A DNA stretch of 64,000 bases from CAVVFX01 sp963777595 (GTDB taxonomy: Bacteria > Acidobacteriota > Terriglobia > Bryobacterales > Bryobacteraceae), in contig CAVZRE010000046.1 of NCBI GenBank assembly GCA_963777595.1, positions 124,001 to 188,000 on the forward strand, given 5' to 3'. Below are positions 63,041 through 64,000 of this stretch, piece after piece. Made by a program: the position numbers and the translations under genes. The first letter of the stretch is position 1, and each line of letters begins with the position of its first letter. Under the pieces are notes generated by a model that saw only the letters and a program-made list of their open reading frames with translations, was not told the DNA's origin and made no database searches.

Positions 63041-63529
63041 TTTACGATGAAGCACATGGTTTCGCAGGAGTTTTATTGGGAAGCACATGGAGGGACCATC
63101 TTGCCATGGTTTTCCATATGGTTTTAACCATAACCATAGAAACCATAAAACCACTAACCATATACGCGCTCGGCGCAAAATATCGATTCGTGTAAGTAAT
63201 TTATTTTTAATGGTTTACGGACATCGGCTAATTTTGGGGCCATGTGCTTGAGCGTAAATGGCATGTGCTTGATCGTAAGCGATCGCTAAGTTGTTGAAAA
63301 TACGTCGTAACGCTCCATGTGCTTGCCCGTAAATCAGTAACCTACTTGTAATCATGAGGTTGTGAGGACGCTTCGAGCCCGATGGCAGCCCGATTTACGA
63401 TCAAGCACATACCAGGAGCCGGTTTTTACGATCAAGCACACGCCATACCCCCGTTTTTTACGATCAAGCACATGAGATTTACGCTCAAGCACATGCCCTC
63501 TCGCCGCACTCCATGTGCTTGATCGTAAA
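63041..63529. repeat. Iteron array, candidate replication origin or RepA-controlled regulatory region
   Basis: The 18-bp unit TTTACGATCAAGCACATG occurs, with few changes, at 63041 and (half only) 63072 in one direction; as its complement at 63241, 63262 and 63316; again forward at 63394, 63425, 63457 and 63478; and as complement at 63512. Spacings of 21 and 31-32 bp equal two or three DNA turns, as in plasmid iterons. An AT-rich stretch (GTAAGTAATTTATTTTTAAT) at 63192-63211 could be the melting site. I saw no clear DnaA box. Confidence 0.85.
63106..63162. repeat. Second short repeat family (AACCATA) beside repA
   Basis: AACCATA lies at 63126, 63132, 63141 and 63156, and its complement or near-complement at 63106 and 63117. 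These sites fall between the repA-proximal iterons and the main array and are distinct from the iterons. They may bind another protein (a partition or regulatory factor). Confidence 0.6.
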
Positions 63530-63548
63530 AAGTATAAGATTACGGAGT

Positions 63549-64000
63549 ATGAGTTTCCTGTCGCGAGTCGTCTGGTCGGAGGGCATGTACATCGGGCCCC
63601 ACCATTTCCAGGCGCAAAGCCGCTACTTCGAAGATTCAGCCCAATTCGTCGCGGCTGCGCTGCGACAGGACTATTACGGCTTTATGGGCTGCGAAGTAGA
63701 CGCTGAAGCCCTGCGCAACGGCACGCTTGCGGTAGTGCATGCTCGCGGCATTTTCCCCGACGGACTGCTTTTCAAGATGCCCGAAGCGGATCCTCTTCCG
63801 CCGGCGCGTCCGGTAGCGGATAGCTTCCCGGCGGATCGCGACAAGCTGACGGTTTATCTTTCGATCTCCGCCCGCAAGCCCAATGGGATCAATTGCGCTT
63901 TAACCGAAAACGCGGCCAACGGGACCCGCTTCACGGCTCAAACCAGCACCGTTTTCGACGATGTCAACGGCATCGACGAGAAGCCGCTGCGTCTGGGGAA
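63549..64000 (+). CDS. tssK: T6SS baseplate protein TssK (second paralog), runs off the window
   Basis: From the ATG at 63549, after GGAG at 63544, the frame stays open to the window end: SFLSRVVWSEGMYIGPHHFQ, AQSRYFEDSAQFVAAALRQD, HARGIFPDGLLFKMPEADPL. The WSEGMxIxPHHFQ opening is the classical TssK signature. An iteron at 63512-63529 lies 20 bp upstream of the ATG, so RepA could influence its transcription. Confidence 0.88.
   Translation, partial: MSFLSRVVWSEGMYIGPHHFQAQSRYFEDSAQFVAAALRQDYYGFMGCEVDAEALRNGTLAVVHARGIFPDGLLFKMPEADPLPPARPVADSFPADRDKLTVYLSISARKPNGINCALTENAANGTRFTAQTSTVFDDVNGIDEKPLRLG

Noticed and set aside
63041..63529. CRISPR array
   Set aside because: The 18-bp repeats lie in both orientations with unequal, partly very short gaps and there are no cas genes; iterons fit better.
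1..64000. General sequencing error as the cause of all frameshifts
   Set aside because: Long genes (membrane proteins, tss genes, glycosyltransferases) are intact, whereas lesions cluster in mobile and toxin genes and include large deletions; single-base errors remain possible only at the TonB gene and the gene at 56181.
1..64000. tRNA or rRNA genes
   Set aside because: No cloverleaf-like or conserved rRNA sequence was noticed on either strand.

Overview
The window looks like a chromosome, or possibly a large secondary replicon, of a soil acidobacterium of the Solibacter/Bryobacter type. The evidence is a TIGR03435-type protein, a TonB receptor with an N-terminal carboxypeptidase-regulatory-like domain, PEP-CTERM proteins, DUF6311-type membrane proteins and a moderately high GC content with many decayed toxin-antitoxin genes. 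I saw no rRNA, tRNA or CRISPR array.

Layout. 1-10.8 kb is an accessory zone: remnants of a DUF433-like protein and an AAA ATPase, two vapBC modules, a frameshifted TonB receptor, a small three-gene operon with a palindromic operator, a TIGR03435 protein, higBA, and an IS3-family element with a decayed transposase. 11-27.6 kb is a surface-polysaccharide region: epimerase, glycosyltransferases, a long coiled-coil methyltransferase, an FkbM methyltransferase, three large polytopic membrane proteins, a sulfotransferase with a Wzt-C-like tail, and gmd. 27.7-33.7 kb is a type VI secretion (T6SS) operon tssB-tssC-hcp-tagJ-tssA-tssE. 33.9-42 kb is a rearranged patch: hicAB, PIN-toxin remnants, a 1.07 kb duplication of the tssA end plus a whole second tssE, a Tn3-family transposon bounded by 44-bp inverted repeats and a 5-bp target duplication and carrying an M20 amidohydrolase, then more toxin-antitoxin debris. 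42-50.4 kb holds a caspase-like protease with a secreted partner, a PEP-CTERM protein followed by a methyltransferase/radical-SAM fusion, and a decayed hicBA. 50.4-56.1 kb is a tightly overlapping six-gene minus-strand operon (split transketolase, glycosyltransferase, TIGR03032 protein, sulfotransferase, epimerase). 56.2-59.9 kb has a frameshifted gene, a broken inverted copy of gmd, an intact gmd-like gene and a glycosyltransferase. 60-64 kb returns to T6SS: two different tssK genes separated by a plasmid-type replication initiator (RepA) and an array of 18-bp iterons.

How it fits together. The two gmd genes, the epimerases, sulfotransferases, the split transketolase and many glycosyltransferases suggest synthesis and decoration of an extracellular polysaccharide with deoxy or branched sugars and sulfate. 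The T6SS genes are split into two blocks about 26 kb apart, and the space between is filled with polysaccharide genes, transposons and toxin-antitoxin scars. The most unusual arrangement is the RepA/iteron unit between the tssK genes. One iteron lies 20 bp before the second tssK and others lie just upstream of repA, so RepA could act as an origin-binding initiator, as a local transcription regulator, or both.
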